64,000 nucleotides of DNA from Dyadobacter fanqingshengii (lineage in GTDB: Bacteria; Bacteroidota; Bacteroidia; Cytophagales; Spirosomataceae): positions 2,170,001 to 2,234,000 of the forward strand of contig NZ_CP098806.1 in the NCBI RefSeq assembly GCF_023822005.2, written 5' to 3'. The position numbers and the translations under genes are program-made. This document shows, piece after piece, positions 17,054 through 25,696 of this stretch; within the stretch, counting starts at the first letter, position 1, and each line of letters opens with the position of its first letter. The notes under the pieces were generated by a model. That model was not told where the DNA came from. It made no database searches and worked only from the letters and a program-made list of their open reading frames with translations.

Positions 17054-17704
17054 CTACTCAGACCAGGGCGATTGCACAATTGCCTCGCAAAAGTCCGGTC
17101 TAACGTAACCTGGCAGCATACAGGCGCAAATGTCCGCATTCATGCTGCCGTAGGTGGTCTGTGGCTTATGCTTAAAGCCTTCATAAAATGTGGCGACCAT
17201 ATTTTTCTTCAGTCCATTGCGGGGAAAGTTCCTTAGTATTGCTTCCCGGTCGTGCGCGGCTAACTGGTCATAGCCTTTGCCCACGACATCAAGGGCCGCA
17301 CCATAATTGAGTAAGGCTACTTCGGGCTCCTTGTATTCGGCGATACCGGGTGATGTATGTAATGCGATCGTGTCCCAGGCAAGTTGCAGTGACTGGGGCG
17401 GCAGACCGTAACCTTGCAAGAAATCGCGAGCCGCATTTGCACCGTCAACTTCGAACCGCTTGTCGTCGCTTCGGTAATGCGCGGTCAGTCCTAGGTCATG
17501 AAACATCGTACTCACGTACAACAACTCTGCGTCAAAGCGGAGCTTGTTTTGCTGCCCGTTAAGTGCTGCAAACAAAAAAGTACGCAATGAATGGTTGTAT
17601 AATAAATCACTGCCATGTTCGCGCAACAATTCCGTGGCCTGAGCCGACATGGCGCTATCGGGTATCCGTACGCCGGCGATCGTTTTACCTGAAATTGAAC
17701 TCAT
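17054..17704 (-). CDS. HD-domain protein, cyanamide hydratase-like (copy 1)
   Basis: A 216-residue metal-dependent hydrolase fold. Seen: H in NHSLRTFLFA, the HD pair in VSTMFHDLGLTAHY, the downstream IALHTSPGIAEYK and the family segment RFEVDGANAARDF. These match the HD family annotated near cyanamide or isonitrile hydratases. The start overlaps by 4 nt (ATGA) the stop of the upstream carboxymuconolactone decarboxylase gene, so the two are coupled. A second copy, about two-thirds identical by eye, is at 20908-21558. The substrate is unknown. Confidence 0.85.
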   Translation of the reverse strand: MSSISGKTIAGVRIPDSAMSAQATELLREHGSDLLYNHSLRTFLFAALNGQQNKLRFDAELLYVSTMFHDLGLTAHYRSDDKRFEVDGANAARDFLQGYGLPPQSLQLAWDTIALHTSPGIAEYKEPEVALLNYGAALDVVGKGYDQLAAHDREAILRNFPRNGLKKNMVATFYEGFKHKPQTTYGSMNADICACMLPGYVRPDFCEAIVQSPWSE

Positions 17705-18158
17705 AATGCTTGTGTTTTTGTGGAAATACCAATCCGATTTAGGAAATTCATGTGTGATATACAGATCATAATGTCTGCTATTTCCTTTTTTGTAAAGTAT
17801 GACCGGAGCTTCTCATAAGCTTGGTCTGAAATGCCATGCTGGAAGATAAAGGTCATTTCTTCTGCCACTTGCAGCGCTGAACGTTCACTTTCCGAAACAG
17901 CGGACTTTCCTGCCAAGCACTCAAGGCGAAGATGCGCCGCGGTGTTTCGCCATGTCGCAATGCGTCCTGCGTGTGGTAATCGATGCAGTAAGCGCATTTG
18001 TTAATCTGTGAAACCCTGATTTTGATAAGTTCTATCAGGCTTTTAGGAAGCGTGGATTGATATAGACGTTTGTCTATTGCCGATACCAATTCCCAGTATA
18101 CTGGCTCCTCTTCCCACACATCGAGACGGTGTTTGATGACTTTGTTCATAATAATCAT
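17701..18158 (-). pseudogene. Carboxymuconolactone decarboxylase/AhpD-like gene with a frameshift
   Basis: Two overlapping frames together make one full-length protein of about 150 residues. The first (from 18149, MNKVIKHRLDVWEE) carries the peroxidase-like motif NKCAYCIDYHT and GETPRRIFALSAWQESPLF. The second continues SESERSALQVAEEMTFI... to NRIGISTKTQAL. A single-base indel near 17897 separates them. AhpD-like proteins are thiol-dependent peroxidase or decarboxylase folds. Both cysteines are intact, so a sequencing error would restore a working gene. Confidence 0.85.
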
Positions 18159-18434
18159 GTTTTGTTATACAAAGGTTGAAAATCAGGGCGCCCCGGTTCC
18201 TTAAACTGGTTTAAGAAAGAAACTTTTTTCTTCACTCACTTAGGCATTCAAGTGTAAAGCCTAGAAAGAAGTCATCGGACATTGCGGGACGCGCTGGGAA
18301 AATCCGGGATATGTTTTTAGATAATGCTCCAAGAAGTCCTCTTTGAGAAATTGTGAAGTTCCGTAACCACATTCAAGAAGCTACATTTGAACGCTAAACA
18401 TTATACTTGCCTTGCCATACATAACTTCCTGACA
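18159..18434. other. Intergenic region upstream of the CMD-HD pair
   Basis: No gene seen; it should hold the promoter of the minus-strand CMD-HD pair. The SDR gene to the right also reads leftward and ends here. Confidence 0.4.
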
Positions 18435-19187
18435 TCAGTTGGTCGCGCCGCCGTTGACGAGCAAATGCTGCCCATTTACAAAAGAAGAAAGGTCGCTGGC
18501 GAAAAACTCAGCCACATTGGCAACATCTTCTACTTCGGCCAGCCTTTCCATAGGGCAGCTCTCGAGCAGTTGCTTTCGCAATTCCGGATAACTGCCGGGC
18601 TCGGCAAAGATGCCGGAGTGGTCTACTGCAAAGGGAATAATGGTGTTAACAGTCACGCCCCTGTGCCCGATTTCTTTGGACAAAATATCAACCAAATATC
18701 TCGGCGTGGTTTTGCTTCCGCCGTAAACCGCCATTCCGGGAACAGGAAATGAAGTGGTGCTGGAAGCAATGTAAATGATGCGCCCGTTGTCCTCCACATT
18801 TCTGGCTGCCTGCTGCATGGTGAAGTAAGCGCCTTTTGTATTGATGCCAAAAATATGGTCAAATTGTTGTTCAGTAAAGCTCACGACCGGTGTTTCTACG
18901 AGTTCAATGCCAGCATTGGCCACCACAATGTCGATTTTACCAAATGCATTTTTGGCTTCGGAAAACAATCGCTCAATGTCTGAAACCTTGCTCACATCTG
19001 CCTGCACGGCAATAACTTCTATGCCCATTGCCTTGATATTGCTCACCACCTGATCAGCAGAAGCCTTATCCCGCGAGTAATTTATGACAATGTTTGCACC
19101 CAATGCTGCGTAACGTTCAGCGATTGCTTTTCCCAACCCCCGCGCTGATCCGGTGATCAGCGCCACTTTATTTTTCAAACTGTTCAT
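18435..19187 (-). CDS. SDR family oxidoreductase 1
   Basis: A 250-residue classical short-chain dehydrogenase. Seen: Rossmann motif TGSARGLG (about 13-20), NAG (ANAGIE), catalytic Ser region ASSTTSFP, and the active-site pair as YGGSK. The C-terminus ends in GQHLLVNGGA. NAD(P)H-dependent reduction of a small carbonyl is likely. It is 42 nt from the next SDR in the same direction, so the two are probably one operon. Confidence 0.9.
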   Translation of the reverse strand: MNSLKNKVALITGSARGLGKAIAERYAALGANIVINYSRDKASADQVVSNIKAMGIEVIAVQADVSKVSDIERLFSEAKNAFGKIDIVVANAGIELVETPVVSFTEQQFDHIFGINTKGAYFTMQQAARNVEDNGRIIYIASSTTSFPVPGMAVYGGSKTTPRYLVDILSKEIGHRGVTVNTIIPFAVDHSGIFAEPGSYPELRKQLLESCPMERLAEVEDVANVAEFFASDLSSFVNGQHLLVNGGATN

Positions 19188-19229
19188 GATTTCTGATTTA
19201 ATGTTTGCCGAAAATTTTACAGCAGTCGC

Positions 19230-19970
19230 TCAGGCCATGCCGCCGTTAGCCCCGATATTTTGTGCATTAATCCATTTAGCTTCGTCACTGGCCAGAAAAA
19301 CCACGATTTTTGCGATGTCATCCGGCTCACCAATGCGGTTAAAAGCGGAAAGGGAAGACAACTTGTCAATTACCTCCTGTGGTTTGCCTTTGGTAAAAAG
19401 CTCGGTGTTGGTTGGTCCCGGTGATATGGAATTAACATTGAGGCCCCTGGCGCCGACTTCTTTGGAAAAAACGCGGGTAAGCTGCTCAACCGCTGCTTTT
19501 GTGGCTACATACGTGCTGTAAGTTGGCAGCATAATCCGGTTCACTGAACTTGAAAAATTGATGATACTGCCTTTGTCGGACAGGCGTGTTGCCGCCTCCC
19601 TCATGGTGTTAAACGTACCGCGCACATTAATATCAAACTGCCGGGTGAAGTCCTCATCAGTCGTATCTTTCAGGAGTTTGGTAATCATAATACCTGCATT
19701 ATTGACCAGCACATCGATCTTTCCATAAAGCGCGATTGTGGTATCAAATAGCGTTTTCACGTCGGCGGCACTGCTCACATCCGCCCGGATCGCAATTGCT
19801 TCACCACCATGAGAAGTAATTTCACTCACCGTTTGATCAGCCGCCTGCTGCGAACCGGCATAATTGACAATGACTTTTGCGCCTGCTGCTGCCAATGCGC
19901 GCGCGATGGCAGCGCCGATCCCTCTTGAAGCACCTGTAACCAGTATTACTTTGTCTGTTAGATTTTTCAT
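19230..19970 (-). CDS. SDR family oxidoreductase 2
   Basis: A 246-residue classical SDR: TGASRGIG (11-18), NNAGIM, Ser in SSSVNRIM, catalytic YVATK, and C-terminal NGGMA. It resembles 3-oxoacyl-ACP reductase-like SDRs. It is the first complete gene of a leftward SDR pair. The clusters of SDR, HD, CMD and AraC genes around it look like one functional group, perhaps detoxification of reactive carbonyls or nitriles (inference). Confidence 0.9.
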   Translation of the reverse strand: MKNLTDKVILVTGASRGIGAAIARALAAAGAKVIVNYAGSQQAADQTVSEITSHGGEAIAIRADVSSAADVKTLFDTTIALYGKIDVLVNNAGIMITKLLKDTTDEDFTRQFDINVRGTFNTMREAATRLSDKGSIINFSSSVNRIMLPTYSTYVATKAAVEQLTRVFSKEVGARGLNVNSISPGPTNTELFTKGKPQEVIDKLSSLSAFNRIGEPDDIAKIVVFLASDEAKWINAQNIGANGGMA

Positions 19971-20099
19971 AATTGTTCTTTTTTTTTCTGTGAGTTCAGT
20001 GAAGACGATTGCACAATGGCCTTATCATTGACTTGTTCATCATTTTCATGAGCATGCGCCGTCTCTATAATTACATCATGCCAGGCTTATATGTCCTTT

Positions 20100-20886
20100 T
20101 CAAAAGCTGCAACCTTTTTTGTACCGCATCAACGTATCTTCGCCAAGTGGCAGGTGCACGGGCGGGTTCTTGGAAGCAGCCAGTTTCAACAATGCCTGGG
20201 CGAGTTTAGCAGGGTCGCCAGGCTGCTTGTTATTGACCTGACTGGCAAAGTCACGTGTTTTCCCGATGGTCTCTGCGTAATCGTTAATGGGATTTAAGGT
20301 GCGGACCAATGAAGAGATATCAAGAAAATTGGTGCGGAAAAAGCCGGGCTCTACCACTGTTGCGAAGATCCCCAGCTGAGCAAGCTCCAACGCCATCGCT
20401 TCGGTGATGCCTTCAATGGCAAACTTTGTTGAATCGTAAACTCCCCAGCCGTAACTACCACTCAAACCGCCTACTGAGGAAATGTTAATTACGTGGCCGC
20501 TACGCTGTTTACGCATCTGGGGCAGCACGGCGCAGATGCGTAAACAGCGTGCCAAAGACATTGGTATCAAAAACCTTCCTGGCCTCAGCATCGGTCGCTT
20601 CTTCGACGCCAACCAGCAGCCCATAACCCGCATTGTTTACCAGCACATCAATACTGCCGAACTGGTGTACGGCTTGCTCTACCGCTGCTTTTGCCTGCTC
20701 TTCGCTGGTCACGTCTAGAATGGCTACATGAAGATTCCCATCGTTACCTAATGTTTCTGCTAATTCCTGGGGCTTACTGCGGACGGTTGCTACTACGTTG
20801 TCGCCCGAAGCGAGCACTGCCTTGGTTAGTTCAAATCCAAGGCCCCTGGCCCCGCCCGTGATCAGCCACGTTTTTTACGTTTTCAT
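20100..20886 (-). pseudogene. SDR family oxidoreductase 3, broken by a stop and a frameshift
   Basis: The start ATG at 20886 is followed by a stop at codon 4 (TAA 20875-20877), then KTWLITGGARGLGFELTKAV in the same frame. The first part runs to DTNVFGTLFTHLRRAAPDA and stops. The rest continues in another frame (VLPQMRKQRSGHVINISSVG, then catalytic YDSTK) to the normal end CSF. The frame break falls inside a perfect 18-bp inverted repeat (20502-20519 with 20533-20550). When read through it would be a normal SDR of about 260 residues. Confidence 0.85.
20502..20550. repeat. Perfect 18-bp inverted repeat at the SDR3 frameshift
   Basis: Arms 20502-20519 (starts ACGCTGTTTACG) and 20533-20550 are exact reverse complements with a 13-bp spacer. 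The right arm (plus strand) encodes part of the conserved QMRK/GTLF region, so one arm appears to be a copy of the other placed in reverse. Confidence 0.85.
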
Positions 20887-20907
20887 TTGGTTTTTTGATA
20901 GTTGGAA

Positions 20908-21558
20908 TTATTCACTCCATGGTGAGTGCAAAATGCAGTCACAAAAATTCTTTCTTTTGAAATCAGGAAGCATGTAGGCGCACACATCGGCTTTAATGTT
21001 ACCGAATGTCGTGTCGGTTTTATGTTCAAAACCAGAGAAGAATGTTGGGATGATACTTTGCTTAAAACCACTTCTTGGAAAAGCTGCAATGATCGCCTCC
21101 CTGTTTTCCGGGCTTAAATGCTCATAGCCCTCCCCCATGACATCCAGGCCGACCCCGGAGTACATCAAAGCAACTTCAGCTTCTTTGTGTTCAGCTATCC
21201 CAATAGTGGTGTGAAGCGCAATGGTGTCCCATACCAATTGCAAAGATTCACCAGGCAGGCCGTGGCTTTTTAGGAAATCTCTGGCGGCATTCGCCCCATC
21301 GACCTCAAAGCGTTTATCGGGGCTGCTGTAATGCGGCGTAAGCCCAAGATCGTGGAAGACTGAACTGACGTAGAGCAGCTCCGCATCGTATTGCAAATTG
21401 GCTCTTTTCCCATTCAATGATGAGAACAAAAAGACCCTTAACGAGTGATTGTAGATGAATTCAGTACCATGTTCCAGCAAAAGTTCTGTTGCCTGAGCGG
21501 CAATCGCGCTGTCGGGAATGGTGATCCCTGCCAATGATTTGATTCTGTTTACCGACAT
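20908..21558 (-). CDS. HD-domain protein, cyanamide hydratase-like (copy 2)
   Basis: 216 residues, the same length as and colinear with the protein at 17054-17704. NHSLRVFLFS, VSSVFHDLGLTPHY with the HD pair, IALHTTIGIAEHK and the C-terminal ILHSPWSE are all kept. It lies between the broken SDR3 and the AraC regulator, with the remains of a CMD gene on the far side of the regulator. That mirrors the CMD-HD pair 3.5 kb to the left. Confidence 0.85.
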   Translation of the reverse strand: MSVNRIKSLAGITIPDSAIAAQATELLLEHGTEFIYNHSLRVFLFSSLNGKRANLQYDAELLYVSSVFHDLGLTPHYSSPDKRFEVDGANAARDFLKSHGLPGESLQLVWDTIALHTTIGIAEHKEAEVALMYSGVGLDVMGEGYEHLSPENREAIIAAFPRSGFKQSIIPTFFSGFEHKTDTTFGNIKADVCAYMLPDFKRKNFCDCILHSPWSE

Positions 21559-21628
21559 AATTAAGGTGTTTTAGATTGACCCAAAATTATGGCGGGATGC
21601 GGTTCAAAGGAATGTCAAAATATCCGTT

Positions 21629-22477
21629 TCACCTTCCAATATTGACGAAGTAGGCCCGGTAGTCAGTCGGGGAAGCACTGACATTCTTTTTGAAGAAGGA
21701 ACTAAACTGTTCCGGGGTGGAAAAGCTGAGCTGATAGGCGATTTCTTTTACGGGAAGCGTCGAAAATTGTAAGCGCCTTTTTGCTTCTGCAACCAACTGT
21801 CCATTGATAATTTGTTTTGCCCCCTTTCCGCAACTGCTCTTGCAAACGTCTGAAAGCCGACGGGGCGTAACATTGAGCAATGCTGCATAGTAATTTACAT
21901 CATGTAAGCCCTGGTAGTGCTGGCTGACTTGCTCGACAAATCTACGGTAAAGCTGCTTGTCGTAATCATCATACCCATGCAAAAGTGCGGCATTGATGTT
22001 GGCAATCTTGATCATAATGATCTTTAAGTAGGCTGCCATCGCGTCAAGCTTATTGATATAATCTACCCGGCGATGCTCTTGGTAAATGGCCTCAAAAAGT
22101 GGGCTGAGCTCAGCGGACGTCATTTCATTTAGAAGTATAAACTGATTTGCAGACGCGTTATTAAAGAGAACCGCTTTGCAGTTATTGGCACTTTGAGGGG
22201 CGCGCTCCCAAAAACAGTCACCAAATGAAAGCTCATAGCCCGTAATCCGTAGGTCCGCGCCCGTCAGGATTTGCCCTTTGGCAACCAACAGCAACTGCGG
22301 CGAATTGAGCTCGTAAGCTTGTTCATCCACACTAATGCTACCGCTGCCCGATTGGACCATGATAATCCGATGGTATGCGAGTCTGCATTTCTCAATGTGC
22401 ATTTGACCGTTCAGCATATTAATCGAGAACGAATCCTTAATCTCGCTTTCAAGTGATGCATTTGGAATACTTATCAT
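21629..22477 (-). CDS. AraC family transcriptional regulator
   Basis: The start is placed at 22477 (MISIPNASLESEIKD); the longer frame to 22522 adds a non-conserved stretch. About 282 residues: N-terminal cupin-like sensor half (VQSGSGSISVDEQAYEL) and a C-terminal double HTH (LLNVTPRRLSDVCKSSCGK, then LPVKEIAYQLSFSTPEQFSSFFKK). It reads towards the HD gene 71 nt away and probably activates it and the SDR genes. The ligand is unknown. Confidence 0.9.
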   Translation of the reverse strand: MISIPNASLESEIKDSFSINMLNGQMHIEKCRLAYHRIIMVQSGSGSISVDEQAYELNSPQLLLVAKGQILTGADLRITGYELSFGDCFWERAPQSANNCKAVLFNNASANQFILLNEMTSAELSPLFEAIYQEHRRVDYINKLDAMAAYLKIIMIKIANINAALLHGYDDYDKQLYRRFVEQVSQHYQGLHDVNYYAALLNVTPRRLSDVCKSSCGKGAKQIINGQLVAEAKRRLQFSTLPVKEIAYQLSFSTPEQFSSFFKKNVSASPTDYRAYFVNIGR

Positions 22478-22718
22478 GACGAATGTATTTAGTGAGACTT
22501 GCCATGTAAAAATACGAATCACTTGCTATAAGTACTAGGATATCTGGCAAGATTAACCTACAAGCAATTTTCCTCGCTCAGGTTAAATTGCTTTCCGATC
22601 AAATTGGACCTGACATCGAAAAAAATTGGACCCGGCACAAAGCAGCAGACAAATTACTGCTGATTTGCGCTCTCATAAAACGTCAAACTCGAAAAGAACA
22701 CTCAAACATTATTGGTGA

Positions 22719-22949
22719 CTTTATGCCCTTAATGCCTGGCGTGATGCCCCCTTTTTTACAGAAGATGAGCGCGCCATCCTCGCATTGACGGAGGAAGTTA
22801 CACTGATTAACAACCACGTTGCTGACCAAACGTATCAGCAAGCAGCCAGCATACTTGATGAAACTTATCTGGCCCAGGTAATCATGGCCATCATTACCAT
22901 TAATGTCTGGAACCGTATCGGCATAGCAACTCAGCTAATTCCGGGCTAA
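22719..22949 (+). pseudogene. 3' half of a carboxymuconolactone decarboxylase/AhpD-like gene
   Basis: The plus strand encodes ALNAWRDAPFFTEDERAILALTEEV and continues to TINVWNRIGIATQLIPG with a stop at 22947-22949. This corresponds to the second half of the CMD protein at 17701-18158 (SAWQESPLF..SESERSALQVAEE..NRIGIST). An in-frame TGA (22716-22718) precedes it and the half with the Cys pair is gone. A strong terminator follows at 23001. Confidence 0.8.
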
Positions 22950-23000
22950 TTCAAGAGATTAATGGGGCACACGCCCTTGCATAGTTATTCATTGTAGTTT

Positions 23001-23033
23001 AATGGCGGGATGCATTTGCACCCGCCATTTTTG
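23001..23033 (+). terminator. Strong rho-independent terminator
   Basis: Stem AATGGCGGG with CCCGCCATT (23001-23009, 23021-23029), extended inside by TGCA-TGCA and followed by TTTTTG. It serves the CMD remnant transcript. Confidence 0.85.
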
Positions 23034-23192
23034 TTGCACAAACCCGCACAAGTACGAAAAGACGGTTAAAGCATCGTAACCCATTCCCGTTGGTAATACT
23101 TTTTAGGATCGCATAAACGCCCATCATTTCCGTATACGTCCCCATGAACGCATTCTGGCTGAATAGGTTGATTCTCCTTAACGATTTAAGGC

Positions 23193-23546
23193 TTATGTTT
23201 CGTCCATTAATTGGATCCATTCCTTGATAACCGCTCGTAAATCTTCACTTTTAGCTTCTATTTCTGCCATGTTGCTGAATTTGGCATATGCTTTGCCTTT
23301 CGGGGCAGGTTCTAGAGCTGTGCGGCCTGAAAGCATTTCGCCTCGATGGAAAACAAGCACTGCCTGATCTTTTATCCGAGGGCTGAAAGTCGCAATATCA
23401 CCTTTATAGTAAAAGCTAGGTCCGCCCCACTTGACTTCTTCTGTTATGGCTGTGTCAACTTCCATAATTATTTTTCGGATTGTTTGCATTTCTTCTTTAA
23501 GTGGGTGAGTGAGCCCGGATAAGAAGTCGTCTACTTTTTTCGATGA
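23193..23546 (-). CDS. DUF1801 (YdhG-like) protein
   Basis: About 118 residues, start taken at MSSKKVDDF. Family features: the N-terminal LSGLTHPLKEEMQTIRKII, ITEEVKWGGPSFYYKGDIATF (the WG.P.F core), and VLVFHRGEML. The fold is YdhG-like, related to frataxin-like or iron-handling small proteins, but no reaction is known. It stands alone, with no gene for 600 nt upstream. Confidence 0.85.
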   Translation of the reverse strand, partial: SSKKVDDFLSGLTHPLKEEMQTIRKIIMEVDTAITEEVKWGGPSFYYKGDIATFSPRIKDQAVLVFHRGEMLSGRTALEPAPKGKAYAKFSNMAEIEAKSEDLRAVIKEWIQLMDET

Positions 23547-24184
23547 CATATACAAGGTTTTGATGTGATGGCAATTGCCGGTATTGCCAATAGAGGTTAG
23601 AAAAGGGGCTTATGCGAATCTGCCCAATACATGCTCGGCCCAAGTCAGGACAAAATTAGAAGTCTGTTGGGATAAACCAATTTACCAATGTCGAGATACC
23701 AAAATTTATTTCCTCGCGGTAATCCGGCTTAACTGTGTGGCAGTTATGACAAGATAGGAGGCGATGTGATATCTCTTAAAGTGGGGCAGGACGTGTTAAT
23801 GGGATATCGAAAAGTCTTGGTACCGTTGGCGGCCGCATCTGTGCGAAAGGCAATTTCCAGTGGCTCTTTTTCGATTGCCCAATGCTTTTTAAGATAATTT
23901 ATGTTAACAGTGCTATGTCACTGTAACGTAGGCATCTGGTATGAAACTAGGTAGCTAAAAGAGATTGATCAGCAGTCCTGATGAAAAGAACGATTTGTAT
24001 TTCAAGTCGAAACATTGGAGGGCGCTATAAAAATTTAAGTAGTACGATTTAAGGTGGGTTAGTACCGGTTAACAGAACAAAATTAACGCCTTCGATGCTG
24101 ATAATCCATAGAATGCACAAATGGCGATGGTACGTTTTAACCACCGGTTTTTTATGCAGCTTATTGCGGTTACATAACTGGGCA
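23547..24184. other. Intergenic stretch with no clear gene
   Basis: Frames are short on both strands. A minus-strand piece around 23770-23900 reads EKEPLEIAFRTDAAANG and then breaks, possibly a gene remnant, but I cannot assign it. Confidence 0.35.
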
Positions 24185-24745
24185 CCTATTTCTATAACAG
24201 GATGCTCAAAAAATCCGGAGCTCAGAAATGTATTTAATTCAGTAAACCAGCATTCTGGAGCCCAGCCAACTGCGCTGGCAATGGCTGTGTTAGCTTATGC
24301 TGAACACATCGATAGCCGGCAGGTGCTATCCCATGCCCTGAACCGAACTGCCAACAAACACGTAAGCCTCGATATCAGGCCCGAGCAGTATGACATCGTC
24401 GGCAAGCATTTACTGGCTTCCATTGGAGAAGTGCTCGGCGAGGCTGCAACACCCGGACTCATTGACGCATGGCTGGTCGCATACCAGCAACTCGCAGCGA
24501 TCATGTCGGGTGCACAAGCGGATTTGTATAGCAAATCAGTAGCGAAAAAGGGTGGATGGAGTGGCTGGCCGCCTTTTGTAGTAAAACAAAAGATGTAGGA
24601 GTCGCAGGAGATTAATTCATTCTACCTATATCCTTCTGATAAGGGAAATGTAGCCGACTTTATCCCGGGACATTATATTACAGTACTCCTGTTTGTGCCG
24701 AAATTGAATGTATTCCAACTGCGCCAGTACAGCATCTCATGCGAT
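24185..24745 (+). pseudogene. hmp: Flavohaemoprotein (NO dioxygenase) pseudogene
   Basis: Across one frameshift and one stop codon the plus strand gives a globin domain followed by the start of the FAD domain. Pieces are GTYFYNRMLKK, then after one lost A in an A-run NPELRNVFNSVNQHSGAQPT, ANKHVSLDIRPEQYDIVGKHL (proximal His region) and KKGGWSGWPPFVVKQK. An in-frame TAG is followed by INSFYLYPSDKGNVADFIPG and LRQYSISCD (the FAD-binding RxYS motif). Everything after RQYS is missing, so no NAD domain remains. The globin N-terminus is also eroded. Confidence 0.9.
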
Positions 24746-24746
24746 G

Positions 24747-25172
24747 TTAGAGGTTTTCAACGATATTTATAAATCGAACAACTTCATCATACGCGGTTTT
24801 CCCAAAATTTCTAAAATTCTTAAAATGACTTAGTCCGTATTTATTCTTTGCTTCTATCAAGTCTTTGACTGTTTTTATATCAGCATTTTTCAAACATAAG
24901 GAAGTCCGCGTTGAAAGTGGGGTCGAGACAATTTCTGTATCTAAGTAATTACTCTTATAATCGTAATTCCCGGAAAGAGATTTCCTAGCATCCTCGATAA
25001 GCATCTTTTGATTTTTCACAAATTCATTCAGCACTTGTATATCCTGTCCAATACTACCACTAGGCTCATAAATTAAAGCTGTTTGGATCTGCTTCTCAAA
25101 CTTCCTAATAAACAGTTCAACTCTATAAGACGCTTTCAAAATTTCCTCCGTTTCAATTTTATTTTTTGCCAT
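24747..25172 (-). CDS. RNA polymerase alpha C-terminal-domain-like protein
   Basis: 141 residues. The last 55 (LSTRTSLCLKNADIKTVKDL, then KNFRNFGKTAYDEV) follow the helix-hairpin-helix pattern of the RpoA C-terminal domain (LSVRA.NCLK.A.I.T...L, L..FRNFG.KS..E). The first 80 are helical and Lys/Glu-rich with no family. Free-standing alpha-CTD-like proteins occur in Bacteroidota but their role is unknown; they might bind DNA or compete with RNA polymerase. It sits between the hmp wreck and a recombinase remnant. Confidence 0.65.
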   Translation of the reverse strand: MAKNKIETEEILKASYRVELFIRKFEKQIQTALIYEPSGSIGQDIQVLNEFVKNQKMLIEDARKSLSGNYDYKSNYLDTEIVSTPLSTRTSLCLKNADIKTVKDLIEAKNKYGLSHFKNFRNFGKTAYDEVVRFINIVENL

Positions 25173-25224
25173 ACTTATTTCAATTACTGATTATCAACTA
25201 TTTAATCATTGAAGCAGACATATT

Positions 25225-25395
25225 CTATACAACCTTCTCAGCTGCTTTTAATATTTTATAAAATGTAGTTTTTGATGAAATTTTATAAGCCTTTATTATT
25301 TCCTCAAAGGTTGCATTTTTTCTTTCGTAAGTATCTTTTACTAGATAGATGTAAGGGTTAATAGCATCAAGATGTAAAAATAATGGAAGGCTCAA
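25225..25395 (-). pseudogene. C-terminal helix-turn-helix remnant, resolvase/recombinase-like
   Basis: The minus strand encodes AINPYIYLVKDTYERKNATF, EEIIKAYKISSKTTFYKIL and KAAEKVV, then stops at 25225. A-T-[YF]-x-x-I-x-x-x-[FY]-x-I-S-x-x-T-x-[YF]-[RK] is the HTH pattern at the end of serine resolvases. No catalytic domain is found upstream, where the ferredoxin gene begins. Confidence 0.4.
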
Positions 25396-25645
25396 TTTTT
25401 ATTTCGGAATTAGCAAGCCAATCGTCAACAGGAACCTGACAGGCTAGGGTGAAGCGTCCATCTATTTGTACCATACAGGTTCCGCAGCTTCCCATACCAC
25501 AACAGAGCCCAAATCCAGAAATGTTCACATAATCCGAAATTAACGTCATCAAAGACAGGTAATTCCTTTCCAGCGTCTGGACCTGATATTCTTCATTTCC
25601 GTAAATCAGTGTAAAGAGAATTGTGCATTTCTGTTCTTCTTTCAA
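25367..25645 (-). CDS. 2Fe-2S ferredoxin-like protein (xanthine dehydrogenase small-subunit type)
   Basis: A 92-residue protein with an N-terminal beta-grasp fold (ILFTLIYGNEEYQVQ) and a cluster-binding set C49-x4-C54-x2-C57...C69 in GLCCGMGSCGTCMVQIDGR. This is the plant-type pattern of the small subunit of molybdenum hydroxylases, without their second domain. It lies 52 nt downstream of the dihaem peroxidase gene on the same strand, so it may be its electron donor or be transcribed with the respiratory operon. That role is inferred. Confidence 0.8.
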   Translation of the reverse strand: MKEEQKCTILFTLIYGNEEYQVQTLERNYLSLMTLISDYVNISGFGLCCGMGSCGTCMVQIDGRFTLACQVPVDDWLANSEIKIEPSIIFTS

Positions 25646-25696
25646 ATTTATAAGTGTTTGACTTAATTATTAATGCTTTTGCTTACTCCTCACTGT

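Noticed and set aside
22588..22788. Plus-strand frame of 66 codons before the CMD remnant
   Set aside because: It lies in a different frame from the CMD protein, which is clearly coded in another frame over the same bases; the frame itself has no similarity.
22999..23220. Minus-strand frame of 73 codons next to DUF1801
   Set aside because: It runs through the terminator hairpin at 23001 and has no coding character.
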